A stretch of DNA of 64,000 bases. It comes from Adiantum capillus-veneris (lineage: Eukaryota; Streptophyta; Polypodiopsida; Polypodiales; Pteridaceae). Positions 47,684 to 57,108 of this stretch are shown one piece after another (position 1 is the first letter of the stretch; each line of letters begins with the position of its first letter). The stretch is taken from assembly GCA_014529385.2 (NCBI GenBank), contig CM043956.1:92909721-92973720 (forward strand), in the 5' to 3' direction. The position numbers and the translations under genes are program-made. Below the pieces are notes generated by a model. That model had not been told where the DNA came from, searched no databases, and saw nothing but the letters and a program-made list of their open reading frames with translations.

Positions 47684-48586
47684 TGTGGGATGGCTGTCTA
47701 ACCTCACTCCTATCTTATTGCAGACAAAATAGCGAGAACCACGAATAGATTGTCAATCCACAGAACAAAGCTGACTCAACTAGTGCATAGAGGCTACAAG
47801 AGGTTGTCAATATCTTGGAAAACAACAAACAACTCGCATCTAACTCAGGCTACACTCAAGCGACTGAAATCACCAAAAGCCAATCGCTCATCCGGCAAAC
47901 AAATCACATCCGTTACAGTATCAAACGACATCCAAACGTAACGAAACTTCTAGGACATGTTTATAAGACCTAAGCACACATGCTTATGGTCTCAAATCTC
48001 ACTTTAGGTCAAGTGCAAAAATCGCAATTATTAACAGTAGTGGATTTTTGACCTAGTCGTTTTTGACCTAAAATGTATCTAAATGCTTAGTAATGATGCC
48101 CCTATATCCCGCCCATGCTTAGTTTTTGATTTTGAAGTGTAAATTCTTACTTATGATGAGATTAGACCGCGGGTCGTTGATGCCAAAAGCTACGAAATAC
48201 TGTGAAATGCTTACGTCAATGTGTAGATCTCTTACCTACAGTTGCAACGCAACAGACATGACTGCAATGTGACAAACGGGGAGGGAATAAGAAGCGCGAG
48301 AAGGAGAAAAGTGAGCGTCGTGAGCTCACGCTGTGTATTTCATTATCAAAAACTTACAAAAATTGGCTTCTATACCTTAGCCAAGGTTTTTGGTGGTCAA
48401 AACTAATACTCTGGGAGCTCTAACTAAAGACAGGTTGATACAATCTAGAAGCTTGTAGCCCCGGCTCATCAATTACAAAGTTTATCTGGAAAATAGGACT
48501 TACAATTTTCTCGATTCATCAAAATAATAAATGTTTTTACAATGGAAGCTCCGAAAAATGGTATCCGAGTTAGCGTGCTACTAACA
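47684..48586 (-). repeat. Gyp-D 5' LTR, 903 bp
   Basis: Direct repeat of 37372-38284 with roughly 12% differences by eye; ends TGTGGG/CTAACA on the plus strand. Next to the target duplication CTCAC. Confidence 0.92.
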
Positions 48587-48591
48587 CTCAC

Positions 48592-50345
48592 CCTCTCTCT
48601 CTCCCTCACGCTCTCTCCCCCTCTATGTCGTTTCTGTGCAGTCTGCGAGCCATGAACATAAAAAAAATAAAAACTTCTCTTATACTCTCGTTCCCACACA
48701 CACACTTGCTGAAACATTCATCCACTCACACACACACACATACACACACACACACAACCCCATACACATTGCTCCCACACACACTTCCTTGGCCTCTCTC
48801 TCACCCATCTCTCGCTCTCTTTTCTCAAATATACACACACACCCACACGCTTTGCGCACACACAACAGGACTTACACGCATGAAAAAGGCACTTACTTAC
48901 GTGCTCACACACATAAAACACCTACACGCACACACGCATAAGCACATGTGTACAAACATCTAAAGTGAAGAAGGAAACGAGCGCCACACCATTGACAAAA
49001 GGAGAAAGACAACCAAAAGCCACGAAAGCAACACCAAATCAAAGATTGACGTCGAAGGCATGCCCCGAACGGCCCCGAAAGTGATGAACTTAGCATCTTG
49101 ACATCAACAAAACACCAGTTCTGAGAGCATTAACCTCACACCAACCACCTGAACCATCAGCAAAATCCATAGTAAATGCCTTGATCTCCACTCATCTCTA
49201 ATAACCTAGCCAATGGCTAGTGAATTATAAAAGAACTCCCCACCCCACTCTTACCTCCCTTCTCTCTATCTCTACCTTCTCTCCCTCTCTAGCTCTATCA
49301 CTAACGAGGCATCTAGACTCTCTACAGTGACCAGTGGATATTTGAAAGGACCATTAGGTAAGAACCACCTCCCATGCCTATATAAAGAGGCATCCACTAA
49401 GCATAAAAGAGGGAGAAAACAATATATTGGAGGCACCACTCATGCTCCATGCACTTTACATTCCATACACCACTAAGCACATAATGCACCTCACAAGCTA
49501 GGGAGCTCATGGTGTCATGCTTGTTGAAAGCATAGGTGTTCTAAGCATTCACAACATGACCACCACCACCACCACCACAATCTCCACCCATACCATGGCT
49601 GATTTACTAATCATGGCCACCCCATGCACATAAGGCATTCATTATCACCCCACAAGGCAACATGACCATGCTAGGATTGAATGCACCGACACCATGCTAC
49701 CCTCGGTTACTCTTGATGCTAGTGATTGATGTCACTGGCAGCTTCATTGTATTGATTTTTTGCTCAACAAACCTCTCACTAACGTGCTAACACCGCTAAC
49801 TCCAAAGTTCGCCATGCACCATATGGTGCTCGCATTCCATCATGTATCCCCAGTGTCAGGAGCAAGGTTGGTAATAGCCAAGACCATCGTTTGTAAGTAT
49901 CATCATCATCAATAAAAAGTGTGCAATCCTATCATGATCTTTGAGTGCCTTCTCCATTCTCCTTAGCTTTGTTCTCCCCATATCCGTGAGATGATTCTTC
50001 CCTTGTATATCACTATGCTTGTGCTTCCTCAAGTGCACCATCACTAGTCAGTCACGCTCCATTTTGACCTTTATCACATACCTTTCTCGAGCATACACTC
50101 CTGATTGTTGACTAGGAATTCTCCTCTCTATCTAAGCGTTGCTATCTCATCGTCTCATGTTGGCTACCTAGATGGCATCTCAATACTGCCACCCTAGGTC
50201 ATCTATGTCTGCGTTCTAGCTGCACTTATGATAGATGGTGCCCTTTACAATTATAGAATAATCCTCATTTGAGATGATGCTTGAAGAATTCAGGCTATGT
50301 GTGGTGTAGAGGCCACCCCACCTGGCACGTCATTTCTGAACATCA
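48592..50345 (+). repeat. Tat-A 3' LTR, right part
   Basis: Continues the LTR interrupted at 37371. From 49096 it aligns with 5283-6725 and 14085-14567, but lacks the TIR element and TRG, so it shows the empty sites of both. TATA-like CTATATAAAGAGG near 49378. Short His-Thr-rich open frames at 48625-48963 come from CA repeats. Confidence 0.88.
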
Positions 50346-51245
50346 CAAGCTTCTTGCTTTCAAATGCAATTAGGCTTCCCTCCTGTAGAAGTACTGCTTC
50401 AATAGCACAATTAGTGGCATCCATTTCTAAACAAATGGATTCAAAGGATCCACAATAGCTAGAATAGTAGCTGTAGCTAATGCGTCCTTGAGAGCATCAA
50501 AACTTTGCTATTGAGTGGCATCCCACTAAAAGGTTTTCCCCTTGGCTTTCAACTGATCCGTCATCGGCACATCAATGTGAGCATACTTTTAACAAACCTT
50601 TGATAAAAACTTGCAAATCCCAAGAAAATTTGTAATGCTTCCAAATCTCTAGGAGAAGGCCACCGCCAAATGGCAACCACTTTGGATTGATCCATGTGTA
50701 GCCGATCAGCTAAGATTACATGCTCGAGATAGTGAATTTCCTACTTGAGAAAATCACACTTTGATTCTTTGGCATATAACTTATTTTCTCGTAACAATTC
50801 AACACGTCCCTCAGATGTTTCAATTGCTTTGCTTTAGAGGCATTGTACATGAGAATGTCAACGATAAAGATGATAAAAAACTTGCCCAAATACAATCTCA
50901 AAACACTATCCATGAGCGTCATCAAAGTTGCGGGAGTATTTGTTAACCCAAAGGACATAACCACAAACTCATAATGTCTAAACCTTGTTTGGAACACATT
51001 TTTGGGTATAATAGCAAGTCGAATATGCACTTTTTGATATCCCAACCATAAATCTACCTTAGTAAAAATACAAGCTTGAGTGATCTTGTCAAACAACTCA
51101 TCTACTCGTGGTAGTGGGTACTTGTTCTTATTACTTACTGCATTTAAACCACGGTAGTCAATGAACAAGCGCATGCAACCATCCTTTTTATTCACCAATA
51201 GGATAGGAGAAGCCCATTGTGAAGAACTAGGCTGAGTAAACCCTC
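50346..51245 (-). pseudogene. Chromo-E: chromovirus-like reverse transcriptase and RNase H fragment
   Basis: Minus strand: SSQWASPILLVNKKDGCMRLFIDYRGLNAVS, KYPLPRVDELFDKI, MSFGLTNTPAT, then FIVDIL where the active-site FIDDIL is expected (first Asp lost), and the LADRLHMDQSKVVAI and FLGFASFYQRF blocks. RNase H text AIEAVLLQEGSLIAFESKKL ends at the Tat-A LTR boundary. Its remainder should lie left of Tat-A outside the window. Several stops. Confidence 0.87.
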
Positions 51246-51727
51246 TACTGAGATAGTGAGCATGCCATAAATTCTAATATCTACCTATTCCAAAAAGACT
51301 TTCTCATATTGATCAGATCATTTTATATGGGAGAGATAATTGGGAACAAGAGATAGAATATAGACATGTGCAACTAATGGAGCTTAAAAAACCTTAGGGT
51401 TAGCTTCATTAAAGACCTCCAAAGGTTAGTGTTAAAAGTTCTTGGACCTAGGACCATAGACAAGCTAGGGATGATGAGCTTGAGGTGGGAACCCGGATAC
51501 CCGTTGCAGGAAAGAGAATTAAGGTATTCAAAAGAAGAGAGGATAGTCATCCGGCTGATCAAGTAAGCGAGAATGAAGTCTTGGAATCACCCAGTGAAGA
51601 TGAAGAAGAAGAAACTCCAAGAGAGTCGAACCTGCAAACATTGGTTGTGGCACATACCGGAGGATGTGCAGGTTTAGAGGGGGTGGATGTCGTGCCGTGG
51701 CACATGCATGGTGGGAACGGAAGCTAA
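51246..51727. other. Unassigned stretch
   Basis: No recognised domain. One open frame (51485-51727, starting at GTG) encodes a charged, acidic stretch SPSEDEEEETPRES; it may be the debris of a gag linker, but I cannot support a gene. Confidence 0.3.
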
Positions 51728-52816
51728 GCCCTACAATATTATGGATTTTATGTGTATACCTTAAGTATGCATAATTATATGCATTTTCTATTTAGCATGC
51801 AAAAAGCTAGTCGAAGTCTGCTGATGTGTCACTCTTGTTGGGAATGGGCTTCGCTCCCGGGCTTCTTTGTGAACGTCTTCTTGGAGCCATGATGAAATGA
51901 GCCTATAAAACTTACCTCCTATATACTAGGCATCCTAGGTGGCATATGACATCTATAGCATGGCCAAAAGTGGCCTTAGTCATAGTATACCCCATGAGGT
52001 GTCATTCTACACATAGTAGATGCACTTTGGAGTGATTATGGACCTAAAAAAATGCCTTAGAAAAGTGGTTACGAGTTTTTTTGATGTCATCCATGATGTA
52101 TGCCAAGCTCTCTCTCAATTTTTTATAAAGCTACTCTTGGAGGATTATGGAGGCAAGGAGAAGATATTTGGAGAAAAATCTAGAAGAACCTCTAAATAAT
52201 TCTTAAAGAGAAAGATTTAGAAGAACCTCTAGATATTTCTTGAAGAGAAAGATCTAGAAGAACCTCTAGATATTTCTTGATGAGAAAGATCTAGAAACTT
52301 TGAAGATAATTTCAAGATATTTTTGAATCCCTTAGATATTTCTAAGCAAATATCTTCTTCAAGAGGCAACTTCACCTATAAATAGAGCCTCTTGCTCCTC
52401 ACTTGGGCATCAACCAAACCATCAAGCAATCAAGCGCTCAAGCAATTCCCATAATCAAGCCACTCTATCAAGCCATCACCCAACCTCCTAGCCATCTCCT
52501 TGAGGAAAACTTTCTCTCAATTTCAGCCCGACACATCTTGAGCTTGCTACTTCATGCCTCAAGCCTTCTATCTTCTCACTTGTAATGCTCATACACTCTA
52601 TGTAACCCTCTTTCATCAATAAAGACGCATTGTTGGTGGCTTGCAAACAGTGTTGGGGACTACTACACATCATCTACTTCATCAAGTTGGCTACAATACC
52701 ACAAAGTCTTGAGGTGTGCTTCACTTCTTTGGCTTGAGCTTGTGTGGGTCTTTGTGTGTTGGTTGTCTCTCCTATCTCTTTCCTCCATTGTTTGACTGCT
52801 TTCTGAGCTTTCTTAG
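51728..52816 (+). promoter_or_regulatory. Elem-G upstream region: probable LTR or promoter
   Basis: Contains a TATA box CTATAAATAGAG (52376-52387), the signal AATAAAG (52618-52624), and a pyrimidine-rich stretch ending CTTTCTTAG directly before the ATG of the small ORF at 52817, like a splice acceptor. It could be an LTR plus leader of a Tat-B-like element or a cellular promoter with a leader intron. No second LTR copy is in the window. Confidence 0.45.
52172..52300. repeat. About 41 bp tandem repeat, three copies
   Basis: Units share TCTAGAAGAACCTCTA followed by ATTCTT..AGAGAAAGA. Located about 100-200 bp upstream of the TATA box. Confidence 0.8.
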
Positions 52817-53035
52817 ATGAATAACCCCAATGGTGTAACTTTTCAACCCTTTCACTTTGTGCAACATATTAGAATTAACGTTTGTATTAGCCGTAAAATC
52901 CACTTCCAACAAAGAATTTTGTTACTCTTTGGGCCGGAAAGACTGCAAGAAATTCTTCTTTCTCCAGGTCCTCTTATTTTGCCACTATTAGACTACTCTA
53001 ATTCTTTCGATGTGCACATATTTATTCTCCTCTAG
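52817..53035 (+). CDS. A2-like small conserved ORF, 72 aa
   Basis: ATG 52817, 72 residues, 45 identical to Tat-B A2, including HIRINV and ISRKIHFQQR, FG..R..EIL, ILPL..Y..SFDVH.FIL. The ATG follows an acceptor-like CTTTCTTAG. It is followed 29 bp later by the A1-like ORF; in Tat-B the order is A1 then A2. Function unknown. Confidence 0.75.
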   Translation: MNNPNGVTFQPFHFVQHIRINVCISRKIHFQQRILLLFGPERLQEILLSPGPLILPLLDYSNSFDVHIFILL

Positions 53036-53064
53036 GGGTTGAGTCTTGCTTTCTTAATATTACT

Positions 53065-53277
53065 ATGAACCAAGAAGACTTGTATACACGGCTCATTCCT
53101 ATCGCTAGGCAAAATATCTACATCTTTGTAAGCACTAAGTTACAGTTTCAAAGAACCATTCGCAGTCTATTTGGAGCACAACGACTTGCTGTCATAAATG
53201 CATCAGTGAACCCTTTCGTCCTACCTTTGATTAGATACGATCAAAGCCTTGATGTTTTTATCTTTGTCTTGTTTTGA
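53065..53277 (+). CDS. A1-like small conserved ORF, 70 aa
   Basis: ATG 53065, 70 residues, no gaps against Tat-B A1 and 52 identical residues. Codon comparison shows that 31 of the 52 identical residues use different codons, so synonymous sites have diverged strongly while the protein was kept. That is strong evidence for a real, selected protein. After its stop a short GT-rich stretch leads into LTR-F, which probably truncated the original unit; no B1/B2-like ORF is found here. Confidence 0.78.
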   Translation: MNQEDLYTRLIPIARQNIYIFVSTKLQFQRTIRSLFGAQRLAVINASVNPFVLPLIRYDQSLDVFIFVLF

Positions 53278-54092
53278 GGGTTTCACGTGTGTGTATGTGT
53301 GTGTCTGCGTGTAAGATCCCAATGGCTACACACAATGTATTTGCTATAAACACTAAGCTCGCTTAAGTGAAAAGCTTCACAGTCTCCCCACAAACCCTTA
53401 CAGTTAGAGGCCCGGCGCCTTCCTGGCAAGACCGCCAACTCTTTGACAACGCGCTACACCAACGCAGCATCAAAGCCCTCCATTCATCGTCATCTCGTCC
53501 ATGACGCATCTCCACAGTAACATCCGTAAGGTATTATTATTTTCCGGTTTCAAGCCACAATATTGTATAGAAAAACCCATTGTAAATTGCCACCTCTCTC
53601 TAGGTGATGGTCACGAAGGCCCACCTAGGAGATATAATTTTAAAAATTCTCCTAAGACAAAGCAAGGGTCAACCATTTGGGACCCAACTCCTTGCTTTGT
53701 TTCTCCTGAATAGGGCCCTAACCTAATTGGATTATCCAAAACTAATGCAGCCTACACCTATAAAAGGGCATTGAGAGGTCACTATCAAGGGGGGCAGCAT
53801 TTTGGGAGAGCACCCTAGGAGAGTGGTGTAGCATTTTGGGTGGTACTTGAGCACTGGGGTTTGGGAAGTTAGCACTATGAGAAGGAAGCCATGTCCACAC
53901 CCTGACTCCAGGGGTTGCCACACACACACAAGAGTAGAATCTCCGTGCTTATGAAATCACCTCTGGAGAACGCACTACAGGCTCTCTATCTCTCTCTATC
54001 ACCACAATCGCCATCTCAGTGAAGCTAAGGTTTTTGTAAATATTGCATTGAATCAAGTTTCCCTCACATCTCAAGGGGTTTTCATCACCTAC

Positions 54093-54148
<56 letters not shown>

Positions 54149-54177
54149 AGCAATCAAGACTTTTCAAGGACACCAAA

Positions 54178-54351
54178 ATGTGGTTTGTAGAAGACCTTAC
54201 ACCCGCTCAACTCAGGCAAAAGAAGTCAGAACTACAAAAGATGCAAGAAGCGAGCACATTAGGGAAATGGGCAGTCTACCGAGGAGGTAAATCCATTATT
54301 CAAGAGTTTCGAACTCCCAAACCGGCTCCCTCCTCACCCCCTTCTACATAG
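54178..54351 (+). CDS. 57 aa ORF inside LTR-F, unknown
   Basis: ATG 54178 directly after the CT tract. Starts MWFVEDLTPAQLRQKKSELQ, a basic amphipathic helix-like stretch, and ends in a Pro/Ser-rich tail. No homologue elsewhere in the window. It may be an LTR-encoded leader peptide or exon; support is weak. Confidence 0.3.
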   Translation: MWFVEDLTPAQLRQKKSELQKMQEASTLGKWAVYRGGKSIIQEFRTPKPAPSSPPST

Positions 54352-54581
54352 CTTTTGGTCATTTTGTTCATCTTATCTGATCTTTTCTGGACCCTCAGTC
54401 CTTAACTGAGATGTATTCCACAATCCCCCTACGTTTGTAATGTTTTGCCTTTGGTCCCATAGGTCATATCTGACCTCCGTGGACGATAATACAATCTATC
54501 TATCTATCTCTCTCTCTCTATGTGTGTGTGTGTGTGTGTGTGTGCAGTGTTTGTGTTATTTTAAATCATCGTTGTCCGCAT

Positions 54582-54601
54582 CCTAGCAGCTCAAAGCTAG
54601 G
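54582..54601 (+). promoter_or_regulatory. U5 hairpin of LTR-F
   Basis: CCTAGC and GCTAGG pair around an 8 base loop, followed directly by TGGTGCCCC as in Tat-B. Confidence 0.5.
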
Positions 54602-54737
54602 TGGTGCCCCCTATCCACTTTTCGTGGCAAGCTCGGCGTACACGGTCCTGGCGTAGAGACTGTCGAGGCTCGTGTCGTGCTTTGTGCCCATCACCATCTT
54701 GAGAGATAATGTGACCTAAGTATTGAATATATTGAAG

Positions 54738-55681
54738 TGTTGAGCCAGCAGAGGATCACACCCACATTTTTGCTCACACTCATCATTTTTGTAACCATTG
54801 ATTGTAATAAATGTCTTTTCGACATTGATTTTGAATTGAGCCATTCATTAAGTAACGGGACTCAATTGAGTGTCCAGCTTGTAATCCCGAAGTAATTTCA
54901 CTTGCTGATGTAATTAGTTAGAGATGTTCTCACCTCCAAGGCTGAGGTATATAAGCCAAAGTTTTGTAACCTAAAGGGATTCAGATTATTAATCAAAGTG
55001 AGTTTTTGAGCGCCGTGACTGTGTCTGAGAGAGAGTGAGAGAGAGAGAGAGAGAGTCTTATCTACTTGCTACGCGAGCTACGGAGCCGCCATTGGAGAAG
55101 CGACACCGCCATTGTGTTAGCAACGGCGAGAGCTACGCACTGATACCAAGAGTGCGCGCTATCGGCTTCTATGTGTGGTAAGTTCCTACGAGCTTCGGTG
55201 TGAGTCTTCTTCCAACTCGTGTGTCGGAATAGAGCGTGCAGCATATCTATAGAACCACAACGAGTAGAGCTACACATTAGTACCATCGGGGTCAAGTTTC
55301 GGTCACCTGTATTTTTCGGCCTGTCTTCATACGCGTTTACCGCACGGAGTGATTATAGGTTGATTTTGCAGTTCAAGTCTTTAGGGTGTTGTTCTTACCT
55401 AGTGCATAGACTTCCCCTTGAGTTTGAGATCGATTCAATGATTCTAGATCCTGTTTCGTATAGCATTCGTTCGTAGTACGGATTTCAGTCACTTGCGTAT
55501 TTTAGAACTTAGATTTGATTTCCTTAGTAGTGATTGTCATTAGAAGGTCGAGTAGGTGATTTGACACCCACCTAGTTGTTTCCATGCGCCTGCGGGTCAA
55601 GCTTCGTCCTCGTCTGACAAATTCTGTTGTTGGTTGAGTTCTCGCTATTTAGCTTCCGCTAGCAGCGTAACCGCCTTAACA
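54738..55681 (+). repeat. Gyp-C 5' LTR, 944 bp
   Basis: TGTTGAGCC to CTTAACA. TATA box TATATAAG at 54948-54955 and a GA tract at 55027-55055. Identified from ends, TATA and the adjacent primer site; the partner LTR is off-window. Confidence 0.85.
54948..54955 (+). promoter_or_regulatory. TATA box of Gyp-C LTR
   Basis: TATATAAG, about 80 bp before the GA tract. Confidence 0.65.
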
Positions 55682-55683
55682 TT

Positions 55684-55701
55684 TGGCGCCGCTGCCGGGG
55701 A
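55684..55701 (+). other. Primer binding site of Gyp-C, tRNA-Asp-like
   Basis: TGGCGCCGCTGCCGGGGA two bases after the LTR; it differs by one base from the complement of the usual plant tRNA-Asp 3' end. Confidence 0.85.
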
Positions 55702-56216
55702 CGAGAGCCCTAAGTAGGTGACCTTAGACTAATCCTACGAGGTGAGTCGTATAAACTACTTTGTATACTTTAGTTAGAAAAGATCTAGGAGTGGTGGACT
55801 CCGAAGATCTCGAGAGATACTAGGAAGTGGGGTATTCCTGGGTCTTCCGTGTTGACAATATTTTTAGTTTAGCTTAGATTTGTTTGTTGTTTTGTTGGTG
55901 TTGAGTAGTTGTTGATAGAAGAAGAATTTGCTAGTCTGTGAGTGGCAGTGGATCTCTTTAAAATCACAATTACCAAACCCATTTTATGATTAGGAATAGC
56001 TTAGGTAGGACTTCATTTGATCCTGATCTAGAGCTAATAATCATTGGAGTAATTGCTTGATATGGTTGATTGCATGTTAGATCACTAAACCGTCGAGTTA
56101 GTAGTGAAACTTGCAATAAACAAAAGTCAGAGAAATTTTTTGTGTATCTGGGAGTTGCTGAGCACTTGAGGAAGCTTTAGGAAGGATTCTGTGCCAAAAA
56201 ACTGGAAATCTGCAAC

Positions 56217-56246
56217 TTTAGACATCATACGCGTATGATGTCTAAA
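56217..56246. repeat. Palindrome 1 of Gyp-C leader
   Basis: Perfect 30 bp palindrome; arm TTTAGACATCATACG. Confidence 0.95.
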
Positions 56247-56503
56247 TGACCAAACAGAGACCAAAACAGAAATTTTGACTTTACCAGAGTGTTCAAAAGG
56301 GGGGTTATACCCTAATTTCAACTTAAAACAAGAGCATTAACACTCAAAGAAACCCAAAAAGACAAGTCGGAGTCCAAGAAACGCAAAGAATAGGAAGTTT
56401 TGGATTCAGATCTTGTTTTTACATACAAACCTGACAAAAACACTTGAAACTCAATTATAAACATTGGAGAAGGCTTAAAACCAAGAATAGTCAAAATCTG
56501 GGA

Positions 56504-56535
56504 CAAAAGACATCATACGCGTATAATGTCTTTTG
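56504..56535. repeat. Palindrome 2 of Gyp-C leader
   Basis: 32 bp, arm CAAAAGACATCATACG, one mismatch (right arm has ATAATG instead of ATGATG). Confidence 0.93.
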
Positions 56536-56630
56536 GCACATCCACTGCTTATTTTTGATATCTGACCTGGCAAGATTGTTACAAGCACTGTAGGAAGCAT
56601 AAATATCAAGTTTTGACCTAAATTGATGAA

Positions 56631-56658
56631 AAAGACATCATACGCGTATGATGTCTTT
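56631..56658. repeat. Palindrome 3 of Gyp-C leader
   Basis: Perfect 28 bp palindrome; arm AAAGACATCATACG. Confidence 0.95.
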
Positions 56659-56912
56659 GACCTAATTTTGGACATATTTTGATACTTTGCTAACACAGAT
56701 CCATTGTAATAGCTGTCTAGAGGTTATATTTCAAGTTTCATCCCATTTGGATCACAATTGACCCAAAAAACAAGTCAAAAGCGGAAAATTGCCAAGAAAA
56801 GCCTAAATTAGCCATAACTTGCTCAAACAGAGTTCAAACTGAATTTTGTGAGTGGAAAGAGCATAAGGGGGCTACTAAGAGTGAGCATAACCAAAATAGT
56901 CTAAATCTGTGA

Positions 56913-56944
56913 AAAAAGACATCATACGCGTATAATGTCTTTTT
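56913..56944. repeat. Palindrome 4 of Gyp-C leader
   Basis: 32 bp, arm AAAAAGACATCATACG, same single mismatch as palindrome 2. Confidence 0.93.
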
Positions 56945-57108
56945 CAGCATAACTGCAACAAAATTCTCACTTGATGAAACAGAAGTTGTCCAACTGACAA
57001 GATTAAACAATTGACCAAGTATCAGTCAGTTTGGATCAATTCTGACCACAAAAACTTGGGGAAAACAAATTGCCGAGACGGAAAAGTTAAAGTCCTTTAG
57101 GGGAATTG

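Larger units (their letters stand above)
37372..48586 (-). mobile_element. Gyp-D: gypsy element with gag-protease and an unknown ORF in place of pol
   Basis: LTRs at 37372-38284 and 47684-48586, target duplication CTCAC at 37367-37371 and 48587-48591. On the minus strand the order is 5' LTR (right), tRNA-Asp-like primer site, ~1.9 kb leader with palindromes, gag-protease (45725 to 41595), a second long decayed ORF (about 41070 to 38300), purine tract, 3' LTR. I find no reverse transcriptase, RNase H or integrase. Gag-protease is homologous to Gyp-C. Old: the LTRs agree roughly 88%. Confidence 0.88.
53310..54705 (+). repeat. LTR-F: probable solo or truncated Tat-like LTR
   Basis: Starts TGTAAGATCCC. 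TATA box in CCTATAAAAGGG near 53757, CT tract 54094-54146, U5 hairpin plus GGTGGTGCCCC at 54582-54610 and a GTAGAGAC element, in the same order and similar spacing as the Tat-B LTR. Ends near TTTGTGCCCATCACC, a possible decayed primer site. Gyp-C begins 30 bp later. Exact borders are uncertain. Confidence 0.6.
55702..57108 (+). other. Gyp-C leader with four palindromes
   Basis: No supported gene. It holds four copies of a palindrome with the core GACATCATACG (listed separately). Flanks such as CCAARAATAGTCxAAATCTG precede copies 2 and 4, and copies 1/3 and 2/4 share variants, pointing to an old ~410 bp duplication in which the palindromes are the best preserved part. Confidence 0.8.

Noticed and set aside
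56217-56944. Regularly repeated palindromes considered as a CRISPR array
   Set aside because: Only four copies, uneven spacing (127-287 bp), flanks are diverged duplicates rather than unique spacers, and the context is a plant retrotransposon leader.
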